Positions 8,371 through 17,258 of a DNA stretch of 64,000 bases are shown here, one piece after another. The number at the start of each line of letters is the position of its first letter. Positions within the stretch are counted from its first letter, which is position 1. A model generated the notes under the pieces. That model ran no database searches. It was not told the origin of the DNA and saw only the letters and a program-made list of their open reading frames with translations. Where the stretch lies: NCBI GenBank assembly GCA_050299175.1, contig JBNKVM010000082.1, forward strand, positions 118,642 to 182,641, written 5' to 3'. A program made the translations under genes and the position numbers. Source of the DNA: JAPHTQ01 sp050299175. Lineage in GTDB: Bacteria > Pseudomonadota > Gammaproteobacteria > Thiohalomonadales > Thiohalomonadaceae.

Positions 8371-9916
8371 GCTTTCGCTCGGCCCAGGTATCACGGCGCT
8401 AATCGGAGAAAACGGCGCCGGTAAAACTACCCTGGCTGCACAACTGGCAGGCGTTATCCCTGCGGATAGTTCGATCCACATTCAACGTCACGGACGTATC
8501 GGTTATTTGCAGCAGCAGACGATACGCCCCGAGCCTGGCACACGTCTGGTCGATTTTCTGGGTTGTTCCTCCCTGTTTACTGCACTACGCCGCATCGAAA
8601 ACGGTGAGGGAGAGATCGCCGACTTTGAGATCGCCGAGGGAAACTGGGACCACCCTGCCCGACTGGCAACACTACTGAGTAATCTCGGTCTGGCCTTCCT
8701 TGAACCATTTTCCTTGATCGACAAGTTGAGCGGCGGTGAGCTCGCACGTCTGGCGTTGTTGCGGGTGCTGTATCACGACCCCGGCCATCTCATTCTCGAC
8801 GAGCCCGGCAATCATCTGGATCGGGAATGGCGTACTCAGCTTATCGATCTGTTACGCAGCTTCCCCGGCGGCATACTGCTCATCAGTCACGACCGTCAGA
8901 TGCTTGAACTGGCAGATACATTGCTGGATCTCGGTTCATGGGGACTGCGTAGCTTTAGCGGTCGTTACGCGGAGTATCGTGAACAACGCAAAGCACTGCA
9001 GGAAAAACAGCAGCGCGATATCGAGATGGAGCAACGCCGTTTGCAACAACAGCGGCGCGAGGCGCAACGTGATCTGGAAAAACATCAGCGCCGGGCAGCG
9101 AAGGGGAAGGCGGCCAGACGCAGTCGTAGCCAGTCGATATTGATACTTAATCTGCAGGAGGAGCGTAGCGAGCGTACTCAGGGACGTCTGCGGCAACTAG
9201 CGGAAGTCAGGTTGCAGCGTGCAAACGAACGTCTGGCCAGTGCCGAGGCAAAAAAAGATGAAAAGGGGTGTGCACAGCTTGCCGTTGCCGGGGTAGCTAT
9301 GAGTGGTGGTGTGCGTCCGATCCTGCATTGTGAAAATGTGCACTACCGCTACCAGAGCGCACAACCACTGATTGAGGGATTCGCGCTGCAGCTTGCGGCG
9401 GGTGAACGGATAGAACTGCGTGGTCCAAACGGTAGCGGTAAAAGTACCTTGCTGAGGATTTTAAGCGGTGAGCTGACAGCGCAAGGTGGTGAGGTCCAGC
9501 GGCGTGTTCCGCTTGCTCGCCTCGATCAACATCTCTCGTTACTTACTCTCCACTACGATGCCGTGGAGAACTTTCGCTATTTGGCACCGGGACTGGAGCT
9601 GTATGAGTACTATGCGCGCCTGGCAGCGATGGGCTTACCACGGGAGCGTACGAGTTTTCCGGTCACGGCACTCAGTGGAGGAGAGCAGGTGCGCCTTGCT
9701 CTGGCTTGCCTGTTGTTAGGTCCTGAGCCGGCAGAACTACTGTTGCTGGATGAGCCGAGCAATCACCTCGATCTGATCGCCACCGAAGAGCTGGAAAGTG
9801 CCTTAAGGGCCTATCCCGGTGCCCTGATCGTTGTCAGCCACGACGATCGATTCTTGCAGCAGATTGGTATCTCCAGGGTGATTGATATATCGCCAGCAGG
9901 AGAATCTCTGGAATAA
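8288..9916 (+). CDS. ABC-F family ATPase (ribosome-associated type)
   Basis: About 542 residues with two tandem ABC domains and no membrane segment. Domain 1 has GENGAGKTT, LSGGELARL and LILDEPGNHLD; domain 2 has GPNGSGKST, LSGGEQVRLAL and LLLDEPSNHLD. Between them is a strongly charged Gln/Arg/Glu coiled-coil linker (about 235-320). This is the ABC-F layout, whose members act at the ribosome E site in translation control or antibiotic protection. I chose ATG 8288 because AGAGG lies seven bases upstream; TTG 8282 is the longer alternative. In domain 1 the usual Thr/Ser of the Walker B loop is Gly (EPGNHLD), a mild deviation. Confidence 0.88.
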   Translation: MARNDSWLVATNLHYALPNGRELYRGLELSLGPGITALIGENGAGKTTLAAQLAGVIPADSSIHIQRHGRIGYLQQQTIRPEPGTRLVDFLGCSSLFTALRRIENGEGEIADFEIAEGNWDHPARLATLLSNLGLAFLEPFSLIDKLSGGELARLALLRVLYHDPGHLILDEPGNHLDREWRTQLIDLLRSFPGGILLISHDRQMLELADTLLDLGSWGLRSFSGRYAEYREQRKALQEKQQRDIEMEQRRLQQQRREAQRDLEKHQRRAAKGKAARRSRSQSILILNLQEERSERTQGRLRQLAEVRLQRANERLASAEAKKDEKGCAQLAVAGVAMSGGVRPILHCENVHYRYQSAQPLIEGFALQLAAGERIELRGPNGSGKSTLLRILSGELTAQGGEVQRRVPLARLDQHLSLLTLHYDAVENFRYLAPGLELYEYYARLAAMGLPRERTSFPVTALSGGEQVRLALACLLLGPEPAELLLLDEPSNHLDLIATEELESALRAYPGALIVVSHDDRFLQQIGISRVIDISPAGESLE

Positions 9917-10161
9917 TATTGCTTATATTTTGCTTATGAAGGCAATTTAATGCGTAATAATGATGATGTCAGATAAATTCGCAAGATAATTTCCCGCCCG
10001 GTGGCGTAATCTTTCACTATCCGCCGAAATGGCGGCATGACCTGCCGGACCGCTTCACAAGAGCTGTTCGGGCACTCGCCTCACAAGGGCCTCGGTCGAA
10101 AGCCTGTCCATCCCCACGGGATGGCGGCGGAAACTTATCCAGAGTAAGTAAGGAGCTGAAA
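9917..10161 (+). other. long structured leader upstream of leuA
   Basis: 245 bp with no credible ORF. Near its 3' half there are two clean hairpins: CCGCC/GGCGG around 10022-10036 and a 7-bp stem CCATCCC-CAC-GGGATGG near 10108-10124, just before the AAGGAG ribosome site. No run of Leu codons that would suggest a peptide attenuator, and no T-box signature. It may be a regulatory leader of unknown type. Confidence 0.35.
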
Positions 10162-11832
10162 GTGAAACCCTTTGATCACCGCAAATACCGTCCCGCCCCC
10201 ACCGTTCCCATGGCGAATCGCCAGTGGCCGAACCGTAGCCTCGACAAGGCACCGATCTGGGCCAGTGTCGATCTGCGCGATGGTAACCAGGCGCTGCTGG
10301 AGCCGATGAATGTGGCACAGAAAAAGGCGATGTGGGCGCTGCTGGTCAAGCTGGGTTTCAAGGAGATCGAGATCGGTTTCCCTTCCGCCAGTCAGCATGA
10401 GTTCGATTTTGCCCGTTGGTTGATCGAGGAAAATCAGATCCCCGATGATGTTAGCGTGCAGGTGCTGGTGCAGGCGCGTGAGCATTTGATTGTGCGAACC
10501 TTCGAGGCGCTGAAAGGTGTGCGCCGCGCTATCGTCCATGTCTATAACTCCACCTCCACGGTGCAGCGTGAGCGAGTCTTCGGCAAAGGACGTGACGCGA
10601 TTAAACAAATCGCCGTCGAGGGTGCGGAGATGGTGAAGCGCGAAGCGGCGAAGTATCCCGCCAGTGAATGGGTATTCCAGTACTCGCCCGAGTCGTTCTC
10701 CAACACCGAGATGGATTACGCTGTCGAAGTCGTCGATGCGGTAGTCGACGTCTGGCAACCGACGGCGGAGAAGCCGTGCATTATTAATCTGCCGGCGACG
10801 GTGGAGAGCGCCACGCCGAATGTGTTTGCCGATCAGGTGGAGTGGTTCTGCAATCACGTGGCAAAACGCGACAGCATTGTTGTCTCCCTGCACACCCATA
10901 ACGATCGCGGTACCGCGGTGGCCGCGGCTGAATTGGGTTTGCTGGCCGGTGCCGATCGTATCGAAGGCACCTTGCTCGGTAATGGCGAGCGCACCGGCAA
11001 CATGGACATCGTCACCATGGCGATGAACCTCTACAGCCAGGGGATTGATCCACAGCTGGATATCTCCAATCCGGATGAAATTATCGATACCTACACCCGC
11101 TGTACCGGGCTGCCGGTACACCCTCGCCATCCCTGGGTCGGCGAACTGGTCTACACCGCCTTCTCCGGTTCACATCAGGATGCGATCCATAAATGTCTGC
11201 ACAAACAGCAGGAAGACGAACATTGGCAGGTTGCCTATTTGCCTATCGATCCAAAAGACCTTGGGCGTGATTATCAGGCGGTGGTACGGGTTAACAGTCA
11301 GTCGGGTAAGGGTGGTGTCGCCTTCGTTATGGAGCGCGATTACGGTCTGACCCTGCCGCGCTGGATGCAGGTGGAGCTGGCACAGATCGTCCAGCGCGAA
11401 AGCGAAAAACAGGGCGGCGAAATTAACGGTGAAACGATTTATCAACTGTTCCGGGAACATTTTATGGCGAGCAACGATTCGCCACGGCTGAACGGTTATC
11501 AATTAGAACGTAACGGGGGAAGTGACGTCATCGAGGCGCGTATCACCGAGGGTAATGTGGAACAGGTGATACGCGGCGAGGGCGAGGGAGCCATGTCGGC
11601 GTTTATCCATGCGTGGCAAAAACACAGTGGGCAGAATGTCTCGGTGGTGGATTATAGCGAACACGCCGTGGGTGCAGGCACCGATGCAGAAGCCGCGGCC
11701 TATGTGCAACTCAATATCGACGGGCATCGTATTGGTGGCGTTGCGTTGGATCATGATACGGTGAGTGCTTCGTTGATGGCGGTGATTGCGGCACTTAATA
11801 GAGTGAGGACGGAAAAAAGTTCAGCAGCATAA
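10162..11832 (+). CDS. leuA: 2-isopropylmalate synthase, long (LeuA2) type
   Basis: 556 residues starting at GTG with AAGGAG upstream. It condenses acetyl-CoA with 2-oxoisovalerate, the first committed step of leucine synthesis. The TIM barrel begins with WASVDLRDGNQAL, the metal-binding HTHND lies near residue 245, and the GNGERTGN motif near 275 is diagnostic of isopropylmalate synthase. The C-terminal regulatory domain (about 440-550) is present, so leucine feedback is likely. Length and the PNRSLDKAPIW start match the yeast/actinobacterial-like long form rather than the 520-residue E. coli type. Confidence 0.95.
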   Translation: MKPFDHRKYRPAPTVPMANRQWPNRSLDKAPIWASVDLRDGNQALLEPMNVAQKKAMWALLVKLGFKEIEIGFPSASQHEFDFARWLIEENQIPDDVSVQVLVQAREHLIVRTFEALKGVRRAIVHVYNSTSTVQRERVFGKGRDAIKQIAVEGAEMVKREAAKYPASEWVFQYSPESFSNTEMDYAVEVVDAVVDVWQPTAEKPCIINLPATVESATPNVFADQVEWFCNHVAKRDSIVVSLHTHNDRGTAVAAAELGLLAGADRIEGTLLGNGERTGNMDIVTMAMNLYSQGIDPQLDISNPDEIIDTYTRCTGLPVHPRHPWVGELVYTAFSGSHQDAIHKCLHKQQEDEHWQVAYLPIDPKDLGRDYQAVVRVNSQSGKGGVAFVMERDYGLTLPRWMQVELAQIVQRESEKQGGEINGETIYQLFREHFMASNDSPRLNGYQLERNGGSDVIEARITEGNVEQVIRGEGEGAMSAFIHAWQKHSGQNVSVVDYSEHAVGAGTDAEAAAYVQLNIDGHRIGGVALDHDTVSASLMAVIAALNRVRTEKSSAA

Positions 11833-11852
11833 GTGACTCAGAAAATCGAAAT

Positions 11853-11889
11853 AACAGGGGCAGGCATGTGTAACATGTTCGCCCCTGTT
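11853..11889 (+). terminator. hairpin after leuA
   Basis: Stem AACAGGGGC / GCCCCTGTT with an internal CATGT/ACATG helix, 20 bp after the leuA stop. The downstream T-tract is poor (GCGTTTG), so it may be a weak terminator. Confidence 0.55.
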
Positions 11890-11938
11890 GCGTTTGTGGT
11901 ATGTTGCAGGAAGAGCTTTCTAACGGAAGGAGAGACAT

Positions 11939-12715
11939 GTGCGTATCGCATCACGCGGAATACTAATAACCTTTCTGGGTATACTCTGGAGTAGTCACGG
12001 TCAGGCAGCAGGCATCAATGGAAGTGTCGATTTTGGTGTGATGCCGGAATTCGAAGTTGCCCTATTGAGTACCACACTGGATAAGATTCCGCCCTTTAGC
12101 TTTTGGCCGTTTAAAGATGACCCGACTGAAGGGTACGGCATACTCTATATCCGGAAAGGTTTCGGAAGTGGTAATTTTTCCCAGTCGCTTGCTGCAGGTA
12201 GTACGGTCGAGATTGAAGGTCATGGTGTGACATTTTCCGGACCGACGGTAATCGATACGGACGTTAAGTTCGAAAATTTCGCCATGGGGGTTAAGTACTA
12301 TAAACACCTGAATGAGCGATTTGACTTTATCGGTGGATTTGGGATCGGTCGATTAGCCCAGAGCATCACCTCTAAAGATGGCACGCAGTCGATCGACTAT
12401 GAAAGAAACGATATTGACTTGATGCTTAACCTCGGTTTCGGATTCAGGGTGAATGACTGGTTACTTTTAGAATTAGAAACAAATCTGGATACTAATTTTG
12501 TAGATACGCTATTCCCCGGCCCCGGCGATTCTTACTATATGAATCTGACTGATTCCTTCCTTCGATTAACAGCAGTGCAGAATAGCTGGATTCGTTACTA
12601 TCTCGGATATCGTACGATGAAGTACTCCTATATAAATCCTGACAGGGACAACGACCCGCGGATTGTGCACCTCGATTACTCCGGCATGTATGCTGGAATT
12701 TCGCTACAAATTTAA
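11939..12715 (+). CDS. predicted outer-membrane beta-barrel protein
   Basis: 258 residues from GTG 11939, with GGAAGGAG upstream; an overlapping ATG at 11937 is in another frame. A Sec signal peptide (residues 1-24, ending GQAA) is followed by alternating aromatic/polar strands, e.g. FAMGVKYYKHL, FDFIGGFGIGRLA, LMLNLGFGFRVNDWLLLELE, and it ends ISLQI, a typical hydrophobic terminal strand. This matches small OmpA/OmpW-like barrels of about 8-10 strands. Function unknown. The DUF2238 membrane gene follows after 14 bp. Confidence 0.65.
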   Translation: MRIASRGILITFLGILWSSHGQAAGINGSVDFGVMPEFEVALLSTTLDKIPPFSFWPFKDDPTEGYGILYIRKGFGSGNFSQSLAAGSTVEIEGHGVTFSGPTVIDTDVKFENFAMGVKYYKHLNERFDFIGGFGIGRLAQSITSKDGTQSIDYERNDIDLMLNLGFGFRVNDWLLLELETNLDTNFVDTLFPGPGDSYYMNLTDSFLRLTAVQNSWIRYYLGYRTMKYSYINPDRDNDPRIVHLDYSGMYAGISLQI

Positions 12716-12729
12716 AGGGGAAAAATAGA

Positions 12730-13350
12730 GTGCTATCAGGTCAGCGAAGTTTATTGGGGACTGGGACACTATTTCTGGTTGTGGCGTTACTCATCTCAGG
12801 TTGGCAACCTTATGATCGAGTAACCTGGTTACTTGAGGTTTTTCCCGTCCTAATTATCCTGCCCCTGCTCTGGTTAACGCATAAGCGATATCCACTGACT
12901 TCTTTGCTGCTGATTCTGATCTTTATTCATGCTCTTGTGCTGATGATGGGTGGTGCCTACACCTACGCACGGGTGCCATTAGGGTTCGAGATTGCCGAGC
13001 TGTTTCAGCTGGATCGCAATCCTTACGACAAGATTGGCCATTTTGTGCAGGGCTTTGTGCCTGCGTTGGCGGCGCGTGAAATCCTCTTGCGCGGTGTCTA
13101 TGTGCGCGGTCGCAAGATGCTGGCATTTATCGTCATCTGTATCGTCCTCGCTATCAGTGCGACCTATGAACTGGTTGAATGGGCCGCAGCAGTGATTATG
13201 GGGCAGGGTGCCGACGAATTTCTCGGTACTCAGGGTTATCAATGGGATACTCAGTCGGATATGTTCTTTGCCTTGATCGGTGCGATTGCATCACTGCTGC
13301 TGTTATCGCGTTTTCATGATCGGCAATTGTCAAAATTGGATGGTCGCTAA
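12730..13350 (+). CDS. DUF2238 / YjdF-family inner-membrane protein
   Basis: 206 residues with five to six TM helices. It carries the family's conserved features: NPYDKIGHFVQGFVPALAAREI in the middle and QGADEFLGTQGYQWDTQSDM near the C-terminus, both containing acidic/His residues in a membrane context. GTG start with AAGGGG about ten bases upstream. Biochemical role is not known. The stop overlaps the next gene by one base (TAATG), so it is translationally coupled to the PPOX-family gene. Confidence 0.85.
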   Translation: MLSGQRSLLGTGTLFLVVALLISGWQPYDRVTWLLEVFPVLIILPLLWLTHKRYPLTSLLLILIFIHALVLMMGGAYTYARVPLGFEIAELFQLDRNPYDKIGHFVQGFVPALAAREILLRGVYVRGRKMLAFIVICIVLAISATYELVEWAAAVIMGQGADEFLGTQGYQWDTQSDMFFALIGAIASLLLLSRFHDRQLSKLDGR

Positions 13351-13889
13351 TGGGACAGTTACATAAGGCAATTTCAGAAAAACTGCAAAAGTTCATTGAG
13401 GCACAGAAGATCTATTTTGTCGCTACAGCGGCAGCGAATGGGCGGGTTAATGTTTCTCCCAAAGGGATGGATTCTCTACGGGTAATGGACGCCAATCGTG
13501 TCATCTGGCTCAATCTGACAGGTAGCGGCAATGAAACCGCGGCACATCTTGCGGAGTCGCCACGAATGACCCTGATGTTCTGTTCTTTCGAGAGTGATCC
13601 TTTAATCCTGCGACTGTACGGTACAGCAAGGGAAGTGCAGCCTGGTGATACAGAGTGGGAATCGCTCTGTACCGAGTTTCCACCTTCAATGGGAGCGAGG
13701 CAGATCTTCGATATGCAGGTGGATCTGGTGCAGACATCCTGCGGCTTTGCCGTGCCCTTTTTTGACTACCAGGGTGAGCGGGACAAGCTGCAGAAATGGA
13801 TTGAAAAGAAAGGGGAGCAGGGCATCGAAGAGTACTGGCAGGAAAAGAACAGCGTGAGTCTGGATGGCAAACCTATCAAGACGCCCTGA
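13350..13889 (+). CDS. pyridoxamine 5'-phosphate oxidase-family (FMN-binding split barrel) protein
   Basis: 179 residues. Sequence signs are FVATAAANGRVNVSPKGMDSLRV, the substrate/FMN barrel strand, followed by GNETAAHLAESPRMTLMFCSF and LRLYGTAREV. These are typical of the large PPOX-like superfamily (flavin or F420 reductases and related proteins). The C-terminal 40 residues are charged and helical. True PNPOx activity is unlikely given the short length and different motif set. Coupled by TAATG to the DUF2238 gene. Confidence 0.85.
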   Translation: MGQLHKAISEKLQKFIEAQKIYFVATAAANGRVNVSPKGMDSLRVMDANRVIWLNLTGSGNETAAHLAESPRMTLMFCSFESDPLILRLYGTAREVQPGDTEWESLCTEFPPSMGARQIFDMQVDLVQTSCGFAVPFFDYQGERDKLQKWIEKKGEQGIEEYWQEKNSVSLDGKPIKTP

Positions 13890-13898
13890 TCGCCAGGT

Positions 13899-14366
13899 TT
13901 ACTGTTTTATCTCCGAGCGAAGTTTGTTTCGAATTTCCATCAGCATCTTTCCGAAAGCGTTGTCGCCACGCATGTCTCTGCCACTCCCCCAAAAGTAGTC
14001 GTACTGACTGACTTCAGTGATTTCGATATCGCCGGTATCCAGCAAGGCCTGTGCGACTTCTGGATGGGTACGGCATTTTATGTAGGTGCCACGGGTCATG
14101 TAGGTCACCCTGACCTTGTTCCAGTCTTTGCGCCGATCGTGTTTTTTACTCTTGCCCAGTTTGGTGGCGTCGGCAGGGTGGGGAGTTTGACGGATCTGTT
14201 CGCGATATTCGGCATCACCAAACTTCATCGCCTGATAATAGTGTTCCACAGAGGGCCACTCGTAGCCGTCCAGTTCGAATGCGTGCTTGGAATAGGACGC
14301 CAGCGGGTGAGTGGGGTCAATCCGCGAAAGGGTCAGGCGCTTTTGTTCTTTCTGCTCGAAAAACAT
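13899..14366 (-). CDS. NADAR (YbiA-like) family protein
   Basis: About 155 residues. The motifs EWPSVEHYYQAMKFGD and ADATKLGKSKKHDRRKDW, plus the C-terminal NAFGKMLMEIRNKLR, are those of the NADAR/DUF1768 fold, linked to NAD/ADP-ribose or riboflavin-intermediate glycoside hydrolysis and, for some members, DNA ADP-ribosylation reversal. I prefer ATG 14366, with GGA seven bases upstream, over the in-frame TTG at 14378. It stands alone, convergent to the PPOX gene. Confidence 0.85.
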   Translation of the reverse strand: MFFEQKEQKRLTLSRIDPTHPLASYSKHAFELDGYEWPSVEHYYQAMKFGDAEYREQIRQTPHPADATKLGKSKKHDRRKDWNKVRVTYMTRGTYIKCRTHPEVAQALLDTGDIEITEVSQYDYFWGSGRDMRGDNAFGKMLMEIRNKLRSEIKQ

Positions 14367-14428
14367 GGTTCTATCCAAAGTGTGACTGCAGATAGTTATA
14401 CCATGAAGTGATCATCCCGGCATGAAAA

Positions 14429-14448
14429 AAGCCCGGTCGCCCGGGCTT
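14429..14448 (-). terminator. intrinsic terminator
   Basis: GCCCGG-TCGC-CCGGGC stem followed on the minus strand by TTTTTT. It ends the minus-strand DUF2892 transcript. Confidence 0.85.
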
Positions 14449-14470
14449 CTTCTATCACAGACATCCAGTG

Positions 14471-14680
14471 TTATGCGCCGCCTTTCGGTTTGGTGGAGAT
14501 GCCGAAAGGGGCATAAAGCGGGCACCAGCCGATGAGACTGGTCACCAGGAAGGCAACGGCGATCACACCCAGAATAATCAGGGCCAGGCCGCTGATCTGG
14601 TTGGTGAAATAGAGCGCGGCGATGATGACCACGACGATAAGGCGAATTACCCTGTCTACTGTACCCATATTCGCTTTCAT
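14471..14680 (-). CDS. DUF2892 / YgaP-like transmembrane protein
   Basis: 69 residues: MGTVDRVIRLIVVVIIA start, two hydrophobic helices, then GWCPLYAPFGISTKPK. This is the DUF2892 module, also found as the membrane tail of YgaP rhodanese proteins. The Cys in GWCPLY is conserved in the family. Function unknown; sometimes associated with sulfur metabolism genes. A strong AAGGAGGAG site precedes ATG. Confidence 0.85.
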   Translation of the reverse strand: MKANMGTVDRVIRLIVVVIIAALYFTNQISGLALIILGVIAVAFLVTSLIGWCPLYAPFGISTKPKGGA

Positions 14681-14722
14681 TTTGACTCCTCCTTATTTAT
14701 TCCACTCCAAGTGTAGGCGGTA

Positions 14723-14812
14723 TTAGCTGCCTAGCCAGTCAATTAATAGAGCGAGCAGTACGGCAATGCCGATACACAGCGCGCAAACCAGAATAATTTT
14801 AAACAGTTTCAC
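14723..14812 (-). CDS. possible tiny membrane peptide (29 aa)
   Basis: GTG start at 14812, encoding a short peptide with a positive N-terminus (KLFK) and an almost continuous hydrophobic helix ending DWLGS before TAA. No good ribosome site, so this is tentative. Confidence 0.25.
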   Translation of the reverse strand: MKLFKIILVCALCIGIAVLLALLIDWLGS

Positions 14813-14903
14813 ACGCGGGAGCTTTCATATTTGCACTATGTTGGGTAATTCCCAGCATAGCAGAGGATGCGCCTGACAGGATGGTTGTAATAACACAGAT
14901 GAG

Positions 14904-15113
14904 TCAACTGTTGCTAAAGGCGGGCCCTTTGTGACGGTTGTTGAGCCGCTGTAGCGAGCTATTGAGAAAATTCATGACTTCATCTTTGGAACCGCGGCGG
15001 GTGCCAGTAATTTCAGTGACCCGGTTAGCGATGGTGTAGCGATACCAGTTCCCCTTGTGGTTGGCGATCGGTGCCTGCGTCCTGACCAGATTCACAACCT
15101 CGAATTCCCACAT
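14904..15113 (-). CDS. small conserved-looking protein of unknown function (69 aa)
   Basis: A clear GGAGG ribosome site six bases before ATG. The product is soluble, starts MWEFEVVNLVRTQAPIANH and is predicted to be a beta-rich N-half with a helical EVMNFLNSSLQRLNNR region. It is not assigned to a family. Divergent from murI. Confidence 0.6.
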   Translation of the reverse strand: MWEFEVVNLVRTQAPIANHKGNWYRYTIANRVTEITGTRRGSKDEVMNFLNSSLQRLNNRHKGPAFSNS

Positions 15114-15243
15114 GACAGCCTCCTGTCTCTGTTGTACCCAATAGACAGGTGGATGGTAGGAAAGGCGGATGTCAGGGAGATGACGCTACGGTTTAGGCAT
15201 CGTGACAGCAGCGACTTTCGGCGCATGCTGGTATTATCTGCCC

Positions 15244-16056
15244 ATGCCTGTCTCTGCAATTTCACCTATTGGCATTCTTGACTCTGGTGCTGGCGGCTTG
15301 TCGGTGCTGCGGCATATTCATGCCCTGCTGCCTGCCGAGTCTCTGCTCTATGCCGCCGATAGCGCCCATCTCCCCTATGGCGATAAAACCCCGGCTTTTA
15401 TCCGTGAACGGGTGAATGTACTGGCCGCAGCGCTGGTCGAGCGGGGTGCCAAGGCGCTGGTGGTGGCCTGCAACACCGCCACCGCGGCAGCGGTGGAGTC
15501 ACTGCGCGAGCGCTACACCATGCCGGTGGTCGGCATGGAGCCGGCGATCAAACCAGCGGTGCTGGGTAGCCGTAGCGGTGTTGTGGGTATTCTCGCCACC
15601 GCGGCGATGGTTGGTAGCAACAGGATGAAAGACCTAGTGCAACGTTACGCGGGAGAGCGAGAGGTAGTTATCCAGCCCTGCCCCGGACTGGTGGAACAGG
15701 TAGAGCGCCACGCCCTGGAGACACCCGATACCGCGCATTTGCTGCAGCAATATCTGGCACCGATCCTGGAAAAGGGCGCAGACACCCTGGTGCTGGGTTG
15801 TACCCACTATCCGTTTCTGCGGCCCATGATCGAGCGCTTGGCCGGGCCCAAGGTCAGCGTGATCGATACCGGTGAGGCGATCGCTCGCCGACTCAGGTCG
15901 CTGCTGGATGAGAGCAGCCTGCTCAATCCGGCCAAAGACACCGGACAGTTACAGTTTTTCTCCACCGCCGCAGGCGAGGCGCAAACGGTGCTGTTCTCCG
16001 TGCTACTGGAACAATCAGTTGTCGTCGAGCCGCTAACGGAAAACGCCATCGTATGA
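15244..16056 (+). CDS. murI: glutamate racemase
   Basis: 270 residues from ATG 15244; the longer GTG frame at 15202 adds residues not seen in the family. It interconverts L- and D-glutamate for peptidoglycan. Motifs: IGILDSGAGGLSVLR with Asp13, catalytic Cys76 in VVACNTATA, catalytic Cys186 in VLGCTHYPFL. Both catalytic cysteines are intact. The stop overlaps the nnrS start (ATGA), so the two are coupled although functionally unrelated. Confidence 0.95.
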   Translation: MPVSAISPIGILDSGAGGLSVLRHIHALLPAESLLYAADSAHLPYGDKTPAFIRERVNVLAAALVERGAKALVVACNTATAAAVESLRERYTMPVVGMEPAIKPAVLGSRSGVVGILATAAMVGSNRMKDLVQRYAGEREVVIQPCPGLVEQVERHALETPDTAHLLQQYLAPILEKGADTLVLGCTHYPFLRPMIERLAGPKVSVIDTGEAIARRLRSLLDESSLLNPAKDTGQLQFFSTAAGEAQTVLFSVLLEQSVVVEPLTENAIV

Positions 16057-17252
16057 TTATTTCTCCACAGGAAAAGAAGCATTACCGCATTGCCATTAGC
16101 CATCTCGGTTTTCGTCCCTTCTTTCTGCTCGGAAGTCTGTATGGCGCGATAGCGATGGCGCTGTGGTTGCTGACAATGCAGTTCAATCTGCAGTTTGACG
16201 CGATCAATCGCATCGGTGCGATCAACTGGCACGGCCATGAGATGATCTACGGATATGGCATGGCGGTCATTGGCGGTTTTTTATTGACCGCGGTACGTAA
16301 CTGGACATCGATACAGACACTACACGGAACCGGTCTGATCGTGTTGGCACTGTTCTGGTTGCTGGCGCGAATCGCGTTGCTGATTCCCGGAGAGAATTAT
16401 CTGTGGTTGGCCGCCGTTTGCGATCTGGTGTTTAACCTCTGGTTGTGCGCCGCCCTGATACAGCCTGTCGTCAAAGTCCGTCAGTGGGCACAGGTCGGTC
16501 TGCTCTCAAAGGTGATATTGCTCGCGGCAAGCAATGCACTGTTCTATGCCGAGCTGCTGTACGGTATGGAGAACGGCATACGCTGGAGCCTCTATAGCGG
16601 TATCTATCTGATCATCTCCCTGATCTTGTTAATGGGCCGTCGGGTCATTCCCTTCTTTATCGAGCGCGGTGTCGGTTATATGGTCAGCTTGCGTAATCGC
16701 AACTGGGTCGATCGCAGCAACCTGATCGCCATGCTGGTTTTCTGGGTGGTGGCGGTCTTTACCCCCTATACAACTGTCGCTGGCGTATTGGCGTTGGCGC
16801 TATCCATGTTACAGGGTATCCGCCTCTACGACTGGCACACACCGGGGATCTGGAAAAAACCGCTGGTGTGGGTATTGTACCTGGCCTACATCTGGTTGAC
16901 GCTCGGCTTCCTGCTTACCGCGCTGGCGCTGTTTGGTCTTATCGATGGTAAACCGGCACTGCATGCACTGAGTGTCGGTGGTATCGGCATGGTGACCATG
17001 GGGATGATGGCGCGGGTCGCTTACGGTCATACCGGGCGCAATGTGTTTGAGCCACCGCGTTATCTCGGACCACTGTTTGCGCTGCTGTTTACTGCGGCAG
17101 TGATCAGGGTATTCGGTGCGCTGTTCGACATGAACCACTATCTGTTGTGGATCGGCAGTTCGCAACTTCTCTGGATTATCGCGCTGTGCGGCTTTGGCCT
17201 GCTCTATGCGCCACTGCTAATCAAACCACGAGTCGACGGTTCTTACGGCTAG
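16053..17252 (+). CDS. nnrS: NnrS-family heme/copper membrane protein
   Basis: 399 residues with about twelve TM helices. NnrS motifs visible: SHLGFRPFFLLGSLYGA at the start, NWHGHEMIYGYGMAVIGGFLLTAVRNWT, GRRVIPFFIERG, and the C-terminal MGMMARVAYGHTGR. The family contains heme and copper and protects against nitrosative stress, often under NO-responsive control. It is translationally coupled to murI. A putative copper TonB receptor lies 830 bp downstream, which may be a functional link. Confidence 0.93.
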   Translation: MIISPQEKKHYRIAISHLGFRPFFLLGSLYGAIAMALWLLTMQFNLQFDAINRIGAINWHGHEMIYGYGMAVIGGFLLTAVRNWTSIQTLHGTGLIVLALFWLLARIALLIPGENYLWLAAVCDLVFNLWLCAALIQPVVKVRQWAQVGLLSKVILLAASNALFYAELLYGMENGIRWSLYSGIYLIISLILLMGRRVIPFFIERGVGYMVSLRNRNWVDRSNLIAMLVFWVVAVFTPYTTVAGVLALALSMLQGIRLYDWHTPGIWKKPLVWVLYLAYIWLTLGFLLTALALFGLIDGKPALHALSVGGIGMVTMGMMARVAYGHTGRNVFEPPRYLGPLFALLFTAAVIRVFGALFDMNHYLLWIGSSQLLWIIALCGFGLLYAPLLIKPRVDGSYG

Positions 17253-17258
17253 GAAATC

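Noticed and set aside
9917..10161. Leucine peptide attenuator or T-box before leuA
   Set aside because: No ORF with clustered Leu codons and no T-box motif.
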